Positions 48,985 to 59,835 are shown, numbered from the stretch's first letter. The stretch is DNA of 64,000 nucleotides from Spirochaetes bacterium GWE1_32_154 (GCA_001829315.1 MIAY01000012.1:34033-98032); one strand, 5' to 3'. The notes: generated from the sequence alone by a model not told the origin. Made by a program: numbers and translations.

Positions 48985-51048
48985 TCAGTCTGAAAACGCC
49001 CCTTTACCATTCGCTTTGATCAATCGAAGATCTGCATCATATCCAAAACCACTAAATGCTCCATCAGTTCCCAAAAGATTCACAAACTCAGGATCTGCAT
49101 AAATACTTGATGTATCCTGACTATTCGCAGTCTGCCATTGTTGTAATGTTAAATACTGTGCTGTTGGCGTGTCACTGGCTGCATCGCCAATTTGAAAAAA
49201 CTCTCCATCAGAAGTGCCCTTGCTTACAAAAAACAAATTATTGTCTGATTTTACCTGAGGCAAAACTTCATTAATATTATTAACATAGAAAAAACGTGAA
49301 CCATAGCTTTCTCCATAAATGTAGAATATATTATTACTTATGTTGATACTTTGATGGTTTGTATAAGTAAACGGATTGGATACTTTGGTCACATTGCTGA
49401 ACACATTTATTAAACCGCTCATTTCAAATTTATTACCTGTGTACTGTGAATTTCTGGCAACAAACGTATTATCAGTAATATTAATATTTCTACTTGGTTT
49501 ATTAGCATCTACTATACTGATATAAGAACTAATTCCTGAGGAATCATTTGAAATCAATATATTATCCCGGACAATTATATTCTCGGCTGCCCCTATACTC
49601 ATCATACCTTCAGCGTTTGTTATAATATTTCGCTCAAACGTAATATCACGAATTATCTGATTCCAGGGACCATTTGGTGATAGTTGAACCAGTCTGTAAT
49701 TATACCTCGTACCACCACCATTATGTGCCGAACCAACAGTTTCCGGGTCTACCTAGCCATGAAATTTATTTTCTGATATTTGTATATTATTACTGGTTAG
49801 TTCTGCATCCCATGGTGCACCTTCTCCCTGAAAACCGCAAATTCTCAATGCAGTCCTGCCAAATGCCGGTCTGGAAAAAGTATTCCCGGCAAGCACTCCC
49901 TTATCAATTGATGTATAACCAATATGATTTCCTGATAAATCAAAAGTATTATTAATACAAGCAAATCGCGAGCCCCAGACAGCGAATAATGTAACACTTT
50001 CTTCCGGATCGATAAATGTATTTCTGACAAAGCAATCAAAGACAAATGTACCGGTTGATATCTCATTTTTTGAATATTGTCCCATAACAAAAAGATCAGA
50101 ATATAAATCCAATGAATCCACCCTCAAAAAAAGAACATTCCTGGTACCTCCCCCTTGAGCAAAGAAAAATACACCGGCCTTATGACCTTTATAATCATCA
50201 AATCGAAAATCAAGATCAACAAACGATATATGTGCAAGTCCGATTGAATACATATGAATAATAATAGCTCCATCTTCTCCGCTATATTGAATAATAGGTT
50301 TTGCACCATCACCATAAGTACCAAACATATATCCCCATGCAGGCCAGGCACCGGGGGTTATTTCTGAGACATTCAAATCAAATGTTTGCCCCCGTTTAAA
50401 AAGAATACTATCACCTGATTTATACAGGTCAGTAGCCATCTCTGAAAATGCTCTGCTTGCTGTTTTCCACGGACCATTTGCCCCCCCGGAATGAACCTGT
50501 GAAAGACCGTCATAACTGTCATCACCAAGTATAGCATCAACATAGTAAACGGCTCCATCTCTTTTTAAAACCTCAATGGAAACTGTTTCTGTATCAGTTT
50601 TTCCCGATGCATCACGTACTGTTAATGTTACTGTATATGTACCGGGTATTTCATACACATGACTTGCATTAAATCCACGAAATACCGGAGAACCATCACC
50701 AAAATCCCACTGGTAATCTGCAATGAGAGAACGGGGCGATGAATTCCATCCTTGAAATAATACAGGTAGCGGTGTATAATATTTTGTCAACCCAGCCCCT
50801 TTAAAACTGGTATTAAAATCTATTGCGTTATTATTACCATCCAACCATTTATAATCATCTATAATAATTTTTGCGGATAAAGGCCCGGAGACATCTTCTT
50901 TTTCTTCAATCCATTTAGGCATATCAGTAACAGAACTGTCTGTAGTCGAACCGGTATTTCCTATTGATACACATGCATTAATAATTAATAATGAGATTAA
51001 CAAAACATATAATAATACATTTTTTTTCATATTACACACTCCTTTCAT
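48985..51048 (-). pseudogene. PKD-domain/right-handed beta-helix lipoprotein interrupted by one in-frame TAG
   Basis: ORFs 49753-51048 and 48985-49605 share a frame; continuous minus reading ...ISENKFHG*VDPETVGSAHNGGGTRYNYRLVQLSPNGPWNQIIRDITFERNIITNAEGMMS... Confidence 0.83.
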
Positions 51049-51154
51049 TGTAGTATATAATATTCTATCAAACTTTTTTCAAAAATTATAGAACAAAATT
51101 AAATTTTTAAAAATTGTGAAATTATTAATATTTTTTGAATTCCATAAACAAAAA

Positions 51155-51189
51155 AAAACCGGCTGTTTCATTTTGAAACAGCCGGTTTT
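51155..51189 (-). terminator. Terminator after the GH13 gene
   Basis: AAAACCGGCTGTTTCA-TTT-TGAAACAGCCGGTTTT. Confidence 0.88.
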
Positions 51190-51212
51190 ATTATTCCGGT
51201 TTCCAGTATTAT

Positions 51213-54200
51213 CTACTCTGCTTTTTCTATAATAATTACACTGGCTCCACCATCAGTAAATGATACACTACCACCTGAAACTGTAGCTGTGGCTCCTGTA
51301 TATGCATCACGCACAAGTGTGCCGTCTGCGAACATACCTGCAACACTTATTGAACCGCCACCATTTAATTTTATAACAACTTTATCTTCAACACCATTTT
51401 TACTATAACTTCTACCATATGTGCTATTACCTAAATCAGTTTGTGAACCGGCTCCGACTGCCACATGATCTCTTCTGAAACTACCGACTTTCTGCCAGTG
51501 TACAAGAGTATCAGGATTCTGATTCCAGTTCATCTTGCTTCTCCAGCCCGGCTCTCCGCCAACTGATGCAGGTCTTGCTGTTTCATCACCATAGAATACC
51601 TGAACACCACCCGGAGACAAAACTAACGCTGTTCCAAGGTTTCTCATATCCCCTCTACCTAAACCTTTATCATGTGAAGAAATGTAGCTTAACACATTAA
51701 AAGTGCTGTCATTATTTATAGCATTCGCATAATATGCCCATGTACTTCCGATAGAACCAAGATTTCCGTCTTTTGGAAATTGAAAATTGATTATTGAATC
51801 AAGTTTTCCTTCTGTAAATAAATTTGATTTATTTACACCATGATCATACGCTTCACCGGTCATCCAGAATTCAGCTGTAGGATCAAGTAAAATACCGGGA
51901 TTAGTCTGTTTTACATAATTAAACTCGGATTTACATGTTTCAGCTAAATCTCTTACCGATGCAATATCGAGATTATTAACCGTATCAAGTCTGAACCCGT
52001 CAACTCCGTATTTACGGATCATATCAGTCATCCATTTAATCATATAATTTCTTGAAGTTCGTGCTTTACCGGTTCTTGAAAAGAAAGCATCAAGTTCCGC
52101 TTTTTCTTTTATATACTTAGCACTTCCAGTACCACCCCACTTTGTCACTAAAACAGGTGGTATATCAACGATCTGTGATGACTCAGTTTTAATATCGGGT
52201 AAATTAAAGTTATACTGTCCTAATACACCTGACCCCATTGGATCATATCCGCCACCGACATCATTTTTTCTAACCCATGAAGGACCATACCATTGAGCCC
52301 AATTAGACGTAGTAAAATCCATTTTTGGTGCAAGTCCTGTATCCCATGACGCAGTTGCATCAGTAGCATTGAAATAATATGTATCCCACCCTGATTTCAA
52401 TCCGCCGTAATTGAACTCACTCATATCTTTCATATTTTCATATCCAAGATGATTTATAACAATATCAACAACGACTCTAATTCCTTTTTCGTGAGACGCA
52501 GCAACAAAATCTTTGAATTCCTGCTCAGTTCCCATATTTGCATCAATTTCTGTGGGATCCAAAACATAGTAACCATGGTAACCATAATGTTTAAATGAGC
52601 CGTCAGGTCCGCCACCGGCAACCCATCCGTGAATCTGTTCTAACGGGGAAGTTAACCAGATTGCATTTATACCAAGATCAGTAAAATAATTATCGGTTAC
52701 TTTTGACGTTAAACCTTTCAAGTCACCACCATTAAATGTTCCCGGTCTGTTTTCATAATTAGAACCTGATATTGGAGTTCCATTCTGAGCTGATTCTCTT
52801 CCATATGAATGATCATTTGCAGTTGTTCCATTAACAAATCTATCAGTTAAAACAAAATAACAGTTAATATTATCCCATGAAAAAACTGATTTAGGAGCAA
52901 TACCTTCTGTAAAGGTATATAATTCTGTTGCTACCCCTTCTCCATTTTCAGCTGACATTTTTAAAACAACAGTACTGCCTGTACTCAATGTTATTGAAAT
53001 AGAAGTTCCATCAGTAAATGCAATACCCGATACGGCAGGATCAGAACCATTTATTGTATATTTAGAATTCGTAACACTTTCACCACTAACATTAAGGGTT
53101 ACTGAATAGGTACCTGCCGGTTTAACACCACCTGCAGGTGTTGCTGAAACTTTTGGTAATTGCGGACCGACATCGTCAGGTGTACCTGCTTTTTTACTTC
53201 CATCTGCATACCATGTAGTAGTTTCAGTAGCCAACTGATCATCAGCTGTTTTCTTTGTACCGTCTTTTAATACTAAGTAATTGATTTTTGTCTGATTAAC
53301 AAATAAAACAGTGTAATAATGAGCTTCTTTTCCAATAACTATTTCAACACCACCGGCAGTAAGTGTCACAGGCGTTGCCAGACTTTTACCCGGCCATGCT
53401 CCAAGTAATGCAATGTTACCGTCAAGCCATGCGTATAATTGATTTCCAAATGTTTCATCCACAAATATTTTAATGCCTTCAGGAGCTGCAGGACTAACAG
53501 TTAAGCTATATGCAGTACTTTTCATACCTGATTTTTCTGCATAGACAAGCACTGTTCCTTCTTTTAAAGCGGTTAGAGTACCGTCATAAGTAATTGATGC
53601 AATTGTTGTATCACTTAATTCCCAATTTACATCTTCACTGCTAATACCAGTATCATATTTTGCTTCACCGGTAAATCGATATACTTCACCAACAGTCATT
53701 GCAGGTTTTCCATATTTAACAATAACACTTGTAAGAACCGGCATTGTTTCTCCGGTAATTGTATAATTTGCACTTGTTACAGAAGAAACCGGCACAGCAC
53801 CATCATATGCAATAACCTTTACTGTATAATCACCTTTAAGCAATGATACAGGAACACCGTTATATTGTGTTGATGTATTATCAGGTAAAGAACCATTTGT
53901 TGTATAATAAATCTCAGTTCCTGTTTCATCGCAGGTGAATGTTAAACCCGGAAAATCTGATTCTTTTTGTGTTCTTAATTCGGGTAAAATTGTCAATGTA
54001 GCAATTGTTATTATAAAATTAGAACTGACAACAGGAGTAATTTCAACTCCATCACAATATGCGATTGCTTTTACTGTATAATTTCCTTTCGATAATGCAA
54101 CAGGAACACCTGTATATTTTGTTGCATTCATATCTGGTGTACTTCCATTTGTTGTATAAAAAATCTCGGCCTCAGCATCATCACAACTAAATGTTAAACC

Positions 54201-55721
54201 AGGAAAATTTGATTCTTTTTGGGTTGTCAATTCAGGTAAAATTATCAATGATGATGTTGTTATTGAATAATTTGAAGTAACAATCGGAGATGCTTCTATT
54301 CCATTAAGATACGCAATTGCTTTTATTACATAATCACCTTTTGCTAAAGAAATAGTACCACTGGTATATTTTGTTGAATTTTTATTCGGTGTAGTTCCAT
54401 TTGTTGTATAATAAATCTCAGCCAACTGATCTTCAAATGAAAATGACAATCCGGGGAAATCAGATTCTGTATAATTTTCTAATTCAGGCAGAATTGTTAA
54501 AGATGAATTTGTTATCGAATAATATGTACTGACAACATCGGATTCTTCAAAACCTTCAACAAAAGCAATTGCTTTTACAGTATAGGTTCCTTCTGATAAT
54601 GAAACAGCACTTCCTTCATATAATGTAGAATTTATATCCGGAGTATCACCATTTGTTGTATAAAAAATTGTAGCAAGTGCGTCTTCTGAGGTAAATGTTA
54701 ACCCCGGAAAATTTAATACCGTATAATTAGTTGATCCGGGTAAAATAACTGGAGTTTTAGCTTTTTCAACATTTCCTTCAATCACAATAGTCTCAGAAGC
54801 AACTTCTGATAATTGACCATTATAAGAAGCAACTGCTTTTACGATATATGTTCCTATTGTGTCAATCTGAAATGGAGTTGAATATTGATTACTGATTTTT
54901 GATGGAACAGAACCATCCAAAGTATAATATATCACAGAATCTTGAGTCCCGCATTCTATAGTAAAAGCCTGTTCAACACTATAACTTCCACTTAAAGGAC
55001 TAATAATTGGTGTTGCAATTGATTCACTAACAATAAACTCTTTTTCAAAAACAACTGAATCATCCATTCCATCAGCTTTTGAAATAACCTTTAATGTATA
55101 TGTCCCGGCTTCCAATGAAAATGGTTCCGTATATTCAATACCGGTTAACGGGTCGGAACCATCAATAGAATAATAATAAACAGCATTATTAGTTTTGGTT
55201 TCAAAGGATATTGTATTATCAATCGATATTTTTTCAGATGTCGGTGTTACAGCAACCGGTGTGACTTTTTTCTGTTTCAATACAATTTTTAGAATTTTTA
55301 ATTCGGATACCGCATCAATTGTAATCGTTCCCGTTTGACTTTGATACACTGAAGAAAAATCATCTAATGCATTTACTTCATAATTCCATTCACCAATATT
55401 TACATTTTCCAATAAAACATAATCAGAAAAACTTGAAATAGTCTGTTCAACAGTTAGTTCACCAAAGTTTGCTTTAAAATGTATAGAACTGATATAACCA
55501 TTACCTGAAACACTAACAGGATATTCAGAATCACCTATAATTTTTATTACAGCAGAACCTTTAGCTGACGATTGTGGAGTATCCGTTGTATTACCCGGAT
55601 CATTAATATTTGTACATGAAAAAACAGATAAGATAATCAGTATTAGAAAAACACCTAACGTTTTGATTTTTATTCGCATTTTATTATATCTCCTAATTTT
55701 AGAATTACTAAAACATAGCAT
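51213..55721 (-). CDS. Secreted multi-domain GH13 alpha-amylase lipoprotein with chitobiase/hexosaminidase-like repeats, Ig-like region and CBM26-like module
   Basis: GH13 motifs VVDIVINHLG, DGFRLDTVNN, FWMTGEAYDHG, ISSHDKGLGRGD; repeats of LTFxxxxxxAEIFYTTNGSTPDxNxTxYxGxxVxLxKGxYTVKAIAY. Confidence 0.9.
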   Translation of the reverse strand: MLCFSNSKIRRYNKMRIKIKTLGVFLILIILSVFSCTNINDPGNTTDTPQSSAKGSAVIKIIGDSEYPVSVSGNGYISSIHFKANFGELTVEQTISSFSDYVLLENVNIGEWNYEVNALDDFSSVYQSQTGTITIDAVSELKILKIVLKQKKVTPVAVTPTSEKISIDNTISFETKTNNAVYYYSIDGSDPLTGIEYTEPFSLEAGTYTLKVISKADGMDDSVVFEKEFIVSESIATPIISPLSGSYSVEQAFTIECGTQDSVIYYTLDGSVPSKISNQYSTPFQIDTIGTYIVKAVASYNGQLSEVASETIVIEGNVEKAKTPVILPGSTNYTVLNFPGLTFTSEDALATIFYTTNGDTPDINSTLYEGSAVSLSEGTYTVKAIAFVEGFEESDVVSTYYSITNSSLTILPELENYTESDFPGLSFSFEDQLAEIYYTTNGTTPNKNSTKYTSGTISLAKGDYVIKAIAYLNGIEASPIVTSNYSITTSSLIILPELTTQKESNFPGLTFSCDDAEAEIFYTTNGSTPDMNATKYTGVPVALSKGNYTVKAIAYCDGVEITPVVSSNFIITIATLTILPELRTQKESDFPGLTFTCDETGTEIYYTTNGSLPDNTSTQYNGVPVSLLKGDYTVKVIAYDGAVPVSSVTSANYTITGETMPVLTSVIVKYGKPAMTVGEVYRFTGEAKYDTGISSEDVNWELSDTTIASITYDGTLTALKEGTVLVYAEKSGMKSTAYSLTVSPAAPEGIKIFVDETFGNQLYAWLDGNIALLGAWPGKSLATPVTLTAGGVEIVIGKEAHYYTVLFVNQTKINYLVLKDGTKKTADDQLATETTTWYADGSKKAGTPDDVGPQLPKVSATPAGGVKPAGTYSVTLNVSGESVTNSKYTINGSDPAVSGIAFTDGTSISITLSTGSTVVLKMSAENGEGVATELYTFTEGIAPKSVFSWDNINCYFVLTDRFVNGTTANDHSYGRESAQNGTPISGSNYENRPGTFNGGDLKGLTSKVTDNYFTDLGINAIWLTSPLEQIHGWVAGGGPDGSFKHYGYHGYYVLDPTEIDANMGTEQEFKDFVAASHEKGIRVVVDIVINHLGYENMKDMSEFNYGGLKSGWDTYYFNATDATASWDTGLAPKMDFTTSNWAQWYGPSWVRKNDVGGGYDPMGSGVLGQYNFNLPDIKTESSQIVDIPPVLVTKWGGTGSAKYIKEKAELDAFFSRTGKARTSRNYMIKWMTDMIRKYGVDGFRLDTVNNLDIASVRDLAETCKSEFNYVKQTNPGILLDPTAEFWMTGEAYDHGVNKSNLFTEGKLDSIINFQFPKDGNLGSIGSTWAYYANAINNDSTFNVLSYISSHDKGLGRGDMRNLGTALVLSPGGVQVFYGDETARPASVGGEPGWRSKMNWNQNPDTLVHWQKVGSFRRDHVAVGAGSQTDLGNSTYGRSYSKNGVEDKVVIKLNGGGSISVAGMFADGTLVRDAYTGATATVSGGSVSFTDGGASVIIIEKAE

Positions 55722-55926
55722 TTATTATGCCATACTATTAAATTCTATAAATTGCTTCTATCAAATGATTTATAAAATCATTCATTTATTACGACATAAA
55801 TCAAATTTTAACTAACCAATATCTAATTTGTCATATAACAACAAGTTACAACAATTCTGATAATAATAATTTTTTCTGATTTTCAGTGGAGTTTTTATAG
55901 TTATTTCATTAAGGTATTTCGATTAA

Positions 55927-55962
55927 TACAAAAAGGACTATTATAAAATAGTCCTTTTTGTA
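55927..55962 (-). terminator. Terminator after the HTH gene at 55983
   Basis: TACAAAAAGGACTATT-ATAA-AATAGTCCTTTTTGTA. Confidence 0.85.
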
Positions 55963-55982
55963 TTTGATTCTTATTAAAAAAA

Positions 55983-56408
55983 TTACTTAATAAGTTTTTC
56001 CAGAAGGAAATTAAGAAGAGTACTATCTGCTGTATTATCATCAATTCTTTTTTCTACGATAGCAAGAGATTTTTCTAATAATTTATCCATCCGGACTTTA
56101 AATTCATTTGAAAGACCCGGTCTTGCAAGGCCTTCATCAACAATTTCCCGGATTAACCAAGCTTCATCTTCACCTATACCAAGAAGACTATATAATCGGT
56201 CTCTATCAATATTATTTTCACTATACTCTCTCATAGATTTAACATATCTTTCTCTAAAATCCTCTAAAGCAGATTTAAACGATTCGTCTCTAAGCCAATT
56301 ATACAAGGTCTGTTCTGAAATACCATTAGTAAGCGCAACTTCTCTCTTGCTGGATCCCGTATAAGCCAGCATTTTGATTACAGTTACATGTTTTTTTGAA
56401 AGTCTCAT
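55983..56408 (-). CDS. Small HTH (phBC6A51-like) protein
   Basis: KREVALTNGISEQTLYNWLRDESFKSALEDFRERY. Confidence 0.55.
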   Translation of the reverse strand: MRLSKKHVTVIKMLAYTGSSKREVALTNGISEQTLYNWLRDESFKSALEDFRERYVKSMREYSENNIDRDRLYSLLGIGEDEAWLIREIVDEGLARPGLSNEFKVRMDKLLEKSLAIVEKRIDDNTADSTLLNFLLEKLIK

Positions 56409-56566
56409 AAATTATCTCCTATATAAAATTTACCTATACTTTACCATATTATAAATATTCAATGCAACTATTTTTTATAAAAATTAAGCAAAAATATAAT
56501 ATTTTTACATAATTAAACTTTTTTAATCAATCCTATAGAGTCTCGATAAGAAAATTTTAATTGATT

Positions 56567-56684
56567 GAGGCTCTTGCAAAAATCAAGATTACTTGATTTC
56601 GCTTCCGCCACATGCGATATAATCGCATTATAGGTAGCTTCTTGCAAAAATTCGAGATAAAAAGAGTATTTTTGCAAGAAGCTC
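56567..56684 (-). mobile_element. 118-bp MITE-like element, copy D (inverted, intergenic), TSD GATT
   Basis: GAGGCTCTTGCAAAAATCAAG...GTATTTTTGCAAGAAGCTC; GATT at 56563-56566 and 56685-56688. Confidence 0.92.
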
Positions 56685-56777
56685 GATTATTTAACAATTT
56701 TTTTTAATTTATGGTATTTTAATTATACTGATTTATTATTATAATTTAAAAAACATTTAATTTAAAAGGTCATTGAA

Positions 56778-57434
56778 ATGGAATATTTTATATATCTTGA
56801 TTTAATAGGCACTCTGATTTTTGCAATAACCGGAGCATTTAGAGCTGTAAAACACGAACTCGATATATTGGGAGTTCTTGTCCTTGCAACATTTACGGGT
56901 GTTGGCGGGGGGATATTAAGAGATATTATTCTCGGAAAAACACCACCTGCTGTTTTTCAGAACGAATTACATCTTATTATTTGTATTATTGGTGGTTTAG
57001 TTGTTTTCTTTGCAGCTCCAAAAATAGCAGAAAACTGGCCGGTAATTAAAATAGGAGATGCTATCGGTCTTGGTGTTTTTGCTGTGCTTGGAGCATGGAA
57101 AGGTGCAGAATCCGGATTGGGGCCAATTGGAACAGTTCTTATTGGAACAATCAGTGCCGTAGGCGGGGGTGTTATTCGTGACCTTCTTGTAATGGAAATA
57201 CCGGCCGTAATTAGAACTGATTTTTATGCAACTGCAGCTGCTATGGGTAGTCTATGTTATTACATTTGCTATAAACTTCATGTATCACTACCGGTTTCTT
57301 TAATTTCAGGTCTTTCATTAACTACCGGAACAAGAATTCTTGCAATGATTTTTAAATTAAATCTTCCAAAAGTTAATCGATTACCTCAGGAACCGTCAGA
57401 GATTTCTAAAAACAAACATAAACATATTATTTAA
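56778..57434 (+). CDS. Trimeric intracellular cation channel family (YadS/UPF0126) protein
   Basis: GTLIFAITGAFRAVKHELDILGVLVLATFTGVGGGILRDIILG; second repeat TISAVGGGVIRDLLVMEIP. Confidence 0.87.
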   Translation: MEYFIYLDLIGTLIFAITGAFRAVKHELDILGVLVLATFTGVGGGILRDIILGKTPPAVFQNELHLIICIIGGLVVFFAAPKIAENWPVIKIGDAIGLGVFAVLGAWKGAESGLGPIGTVLIGTISAVGGGVIRDLLVMEIPAVIRTDFYATAAAMGSLCYYICYKLHVSLPVSLISGLSLTTGTRILAMIFKLNLPKVNRLPQEPSEISKNKHKHII

Positions 57435-57445
57435 AAGGAGCATTT

Positions 57446-57886
57446 ATGAAATATTTTTTAATTTTTGCATTATTTTTTGTATTACTAATTTCTTGTTTAA
57501 AAACTCAAACTACCGAATCTGCACAAGATACAGAACCGATTAATGAAATTACTTTTTTCAAAACGATTCCTACAGAGTCTTTTATGACCATTGTAAATGA
57601 TAATATCAATAATCCCGATTATGTACTTATTGATGTCAGAACTCCTTCAGAATTCCAAAGCGGTCATATTAAAAATGCTTTACTAATTGACTTCAATTCA
57701 TCAAACTTTAATACTATTATTGAATCACTTGACAGGTCAAAAACATATATGCTCTACTGTCGTAGCGGAAATAGAAGTGGTCAGGCTATGGAAATAATGA
57801 AAAATAAAGGTTTTACTGGAATATATAACATGCAGTCAGGATTTAATGAATATCAAAATCTTGGATATCCGGTTGAAAAGAATTAA
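57446..57886 (+). CDS. Rhodanese-domain lipoprotein
   Basis: LLISC lipobox; LIDVRTPSEFQSGHIKNALLIDF; LYCRSGNRSGQA. Confidence 0.88.
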   Translation: MKYFLIFALFFVLLISCLKTQTTESAQDTEPINEITFFKTIPTESFMTIVNDNINNPDYVLIDVRTPSEFQSGHIKNALLIDFNSSNFNTIIESLDRSKTYMLYCRSGNRSGQAMEIMKNKGFTGIYNMQSGFNEYQNLGYPVEKN

Positions 57887-57894
57887 AATACTAT

Positions 57895-57941
57895 AGACGC
57901 TTGCAAAAACTTTGTAAAATATAGTATTTTTACAAAAAGCT
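57895..57941. mobile_element. 47-bp short hairpin derivative of the 118-bp element, candidate TSD CTAT
   Basis: AGACGCTTGCAAAAACTTTGTAAAATATAGTATTTTTACAAAAAGCT flanked by CTAT (57891-57894 and 57942-57945). Confidence 0.45.
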
Positions 57942-57980
57942 CTATTGACTTAAATTAATTCAAATATTATACTCTACTTA

Positions 57981-57996
57981 AACAATAGGAATTGTT
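57981..57996. promoter_or_regulatory. Candidate operator upstream of nifU
   Basis: AACAAT-AGGA-ATTGTT dyad 17 bp before the nifU ATG. Confidence 0.35.
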
Positions 57997-58013
57997 ACAT
58001 ATAGGAGCACACT

Positions 58014-58646
58014 ATGGAAAAAATGGGATGGAACTATTCAGATACTGTAAAAGATCACTTTTTAAAACCGCATAATGTTCTTAGTATAGAGGAAAGCGAA
58101 TATCAACCCGACGGAGTTGGTTTTGTAGGTTCTCCTGCTTGTGGTGATATGATGAAAATATTTATTAAAGTTAAAAATGATAGAATTGTTGATTTGAAAT
58201 GGCAAACTTTCGGTTGTGCCAGCGCAATTGGTTCCACTTCAGTTTTAAGCGATATGGTAACCGAAAATGGCGGTATGACTTTATCGGAAGCCTATACCAT
58301 TACACCGGAAGATATTATAAAAAAATTGGGCGGGCTACCTTCAAATAAAATTCACTGTTCTGTTCTTGGTGACAAGGCTCTACGGGAAGCAATTAATGAT
58401 TACTATAAAAAATCGGGCAGAGTCGACTTAATACCGCATGACAAAGAATCAAGAGTTGTCTGTCATTGTTTAAATGTAACTGAACATGATATAAAAATGG
58501 AAGTATTAGAGGGTGTAAAAGATTTTGATGAATTACAAAAAAGAACGAAAGCCGGAACAGGTTGTGGTAAATGTGTTTCAGAAATTAAACAAATTATGAC
58601 TGAAATGGTTGAGAAATACTACAAAGATACGATATACAAGGGGTAA
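58014..58646 (+). CDS. nifU: NifU-type Fe-S scaffold with BFD-like [2Fe-2S] domain
   Basis: GSPACGDMMKIFIKV, FGCASAIGSTS, IHCSVLGDKALREAI; VCHCLNVTEHDI...GTGCGKCVSEI. Confidence 0.92.
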   Translation: MEKMGWNYSDTVKDHFLKPHNVLSIEESEYQPDGVGFVGSPACGDMMKIFIKVKNDRIVDLKWQTFGCASAIGSTSVLSDMVTENGGMTLSEAYTITPEDIIKKLGGLPSNKIHCSVLGDKALREAINDYYKKSGRVDLIPHDKESRVVCHCLNVTEHDIKMEVLEGVKDFDELQKRTKAGTGCGKCVSEIKQIMTEMVEKYYKDTIYKG

Positions 58647-58649
58647 ACT

Positions 58650-59822
58650 ATGATATATCTTGATAATAATTCTACGACGCCTCTTCATCCTGAGGTTAAA
58701 AATAAAATAGTTTCAATTCTTGACTTGTATGGAAATCCAAGTTCTGCACATCAAATTGGAAGAGAAGCAAAGTCCTATATTGATGAAGCTAGAAAAACTA
58801 TTGCTGATTTCTTTAAATGTTTACCAGAAGAAATTATTTTTACAGCATCAGGCTCTGAAGCAAACAATACAATATTAAAAAGTGCTTCAAGTTGCTGCAG
58901 TAAACATTGCAGTATGGGTGGAAAAAAACATATTATTTCATCAGTGATTGAACATCCTTCAGTGTTAAATACCCTTCGATGTCTTGAAGGCGAAAATACA
59001 GAAATCACATATTTACCGGTTGATAAATTCGGTATGATTTCAAAAGAATCTTTGTTAGCAGCAATACGGCCTGAAACATCATTAATATCTATTATGTTTG
59101 CTAACAATGAAATTGGAACAATTCAACCAATTGCCGAATTTGCTTCAATTGCAAAAGAAAAAGGAATTCAATTTCATACAGATGCAGTTCAGGCTGTAGG
59201 AAAAGTTGATATTGATTTAAGTACATTACCGATTGATTTTATGTCTGTTTCAGGTCATAAAATCTATGCTCCAAAGGGAATTGGTTTATTATTCAGACGA
59301 AAAGGTACTCATGAAAATATATGTCCGCTTATAACCGGTGGTCATCAGGAAGATTCACTTCGTGCCGGAACTGAGAATACTATTGGTATCATTGCTCTTG
59401 GAGAAGCGTTTCGTCAATTAAAGAAAGAAATGAATACTGAAATACCTCATTTAATCAACCTGAGAAATAGACTCGAAACAGGCATCAAAGAAAACATATC
59501 CCATGTGCGATTAAACGGGCATCCTGAAAAAAGACTTCCCGGCACCCTGAATTTATCGTTTGATGCAATTGAAGGTGAGTCAATATTACTTCGACTCGAT
59601 TTAATGGGTATTGCAGTTTCAACAGGGAGTGCCTGTTCTTCAGGTAGTTTAGACCCGAGTCATGTTATAATGGCACTCGGTGTAGAAGCAGAGCAAGCTC
59701 ATGGATCTATACGATTTTCAATAGGTCGTGAAAATACTATAGACGATATTGAATATACAATTAAAACAGTAAAAGAAGTGGTTGAAACGTTAAGACGAAT
59801 CAGTCCGATCAAATTAAAATAA
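58650..59822 (+). CDS. nifS: Cysteine desulfurase
   Basis: YLDNNSTTPLHPEV, GSEANN, HTDAVQAVGKVDIDL, SVSGHKIYAPKGIG, STGSACSSGSLDPSHV. Confidence 0.95.
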   Translation: MIYLDNNSTTPLHPEVKNKIVSILDLYGNPSSAHQIGREAKSYIDEARKTIADFFKCLPEEIIFTASGSEANNTILKSASSCCSKHCSMGGKKHIISSVIEHPSVLNTLRCLEGENTEITYLPVDKFGMISKESLLAAIRPETSLISIMFANNEIGTIQPIAEFASIAKEKGIQFHTDAVQAVGKVDIDLSTLPIDFMSVSGHKIYAPKGIGLLFRRKGTHENICPLITGGHQEDSLRAGTENTIGIIALGEAFRQLKKEMNTEIPHLINLRNRLETGIKENISHVRLNGHPEKRLPGTLNLSFDAIEGESILLRLDLMGIAVSTGSACSSGSLDPSHVIMALGVEAEQAHGSIRFSIGRENTIDDIEYTIKTVKEVVETLRRISPIKLK

Positions 59823-59835
59823 AGGAATACAATAT

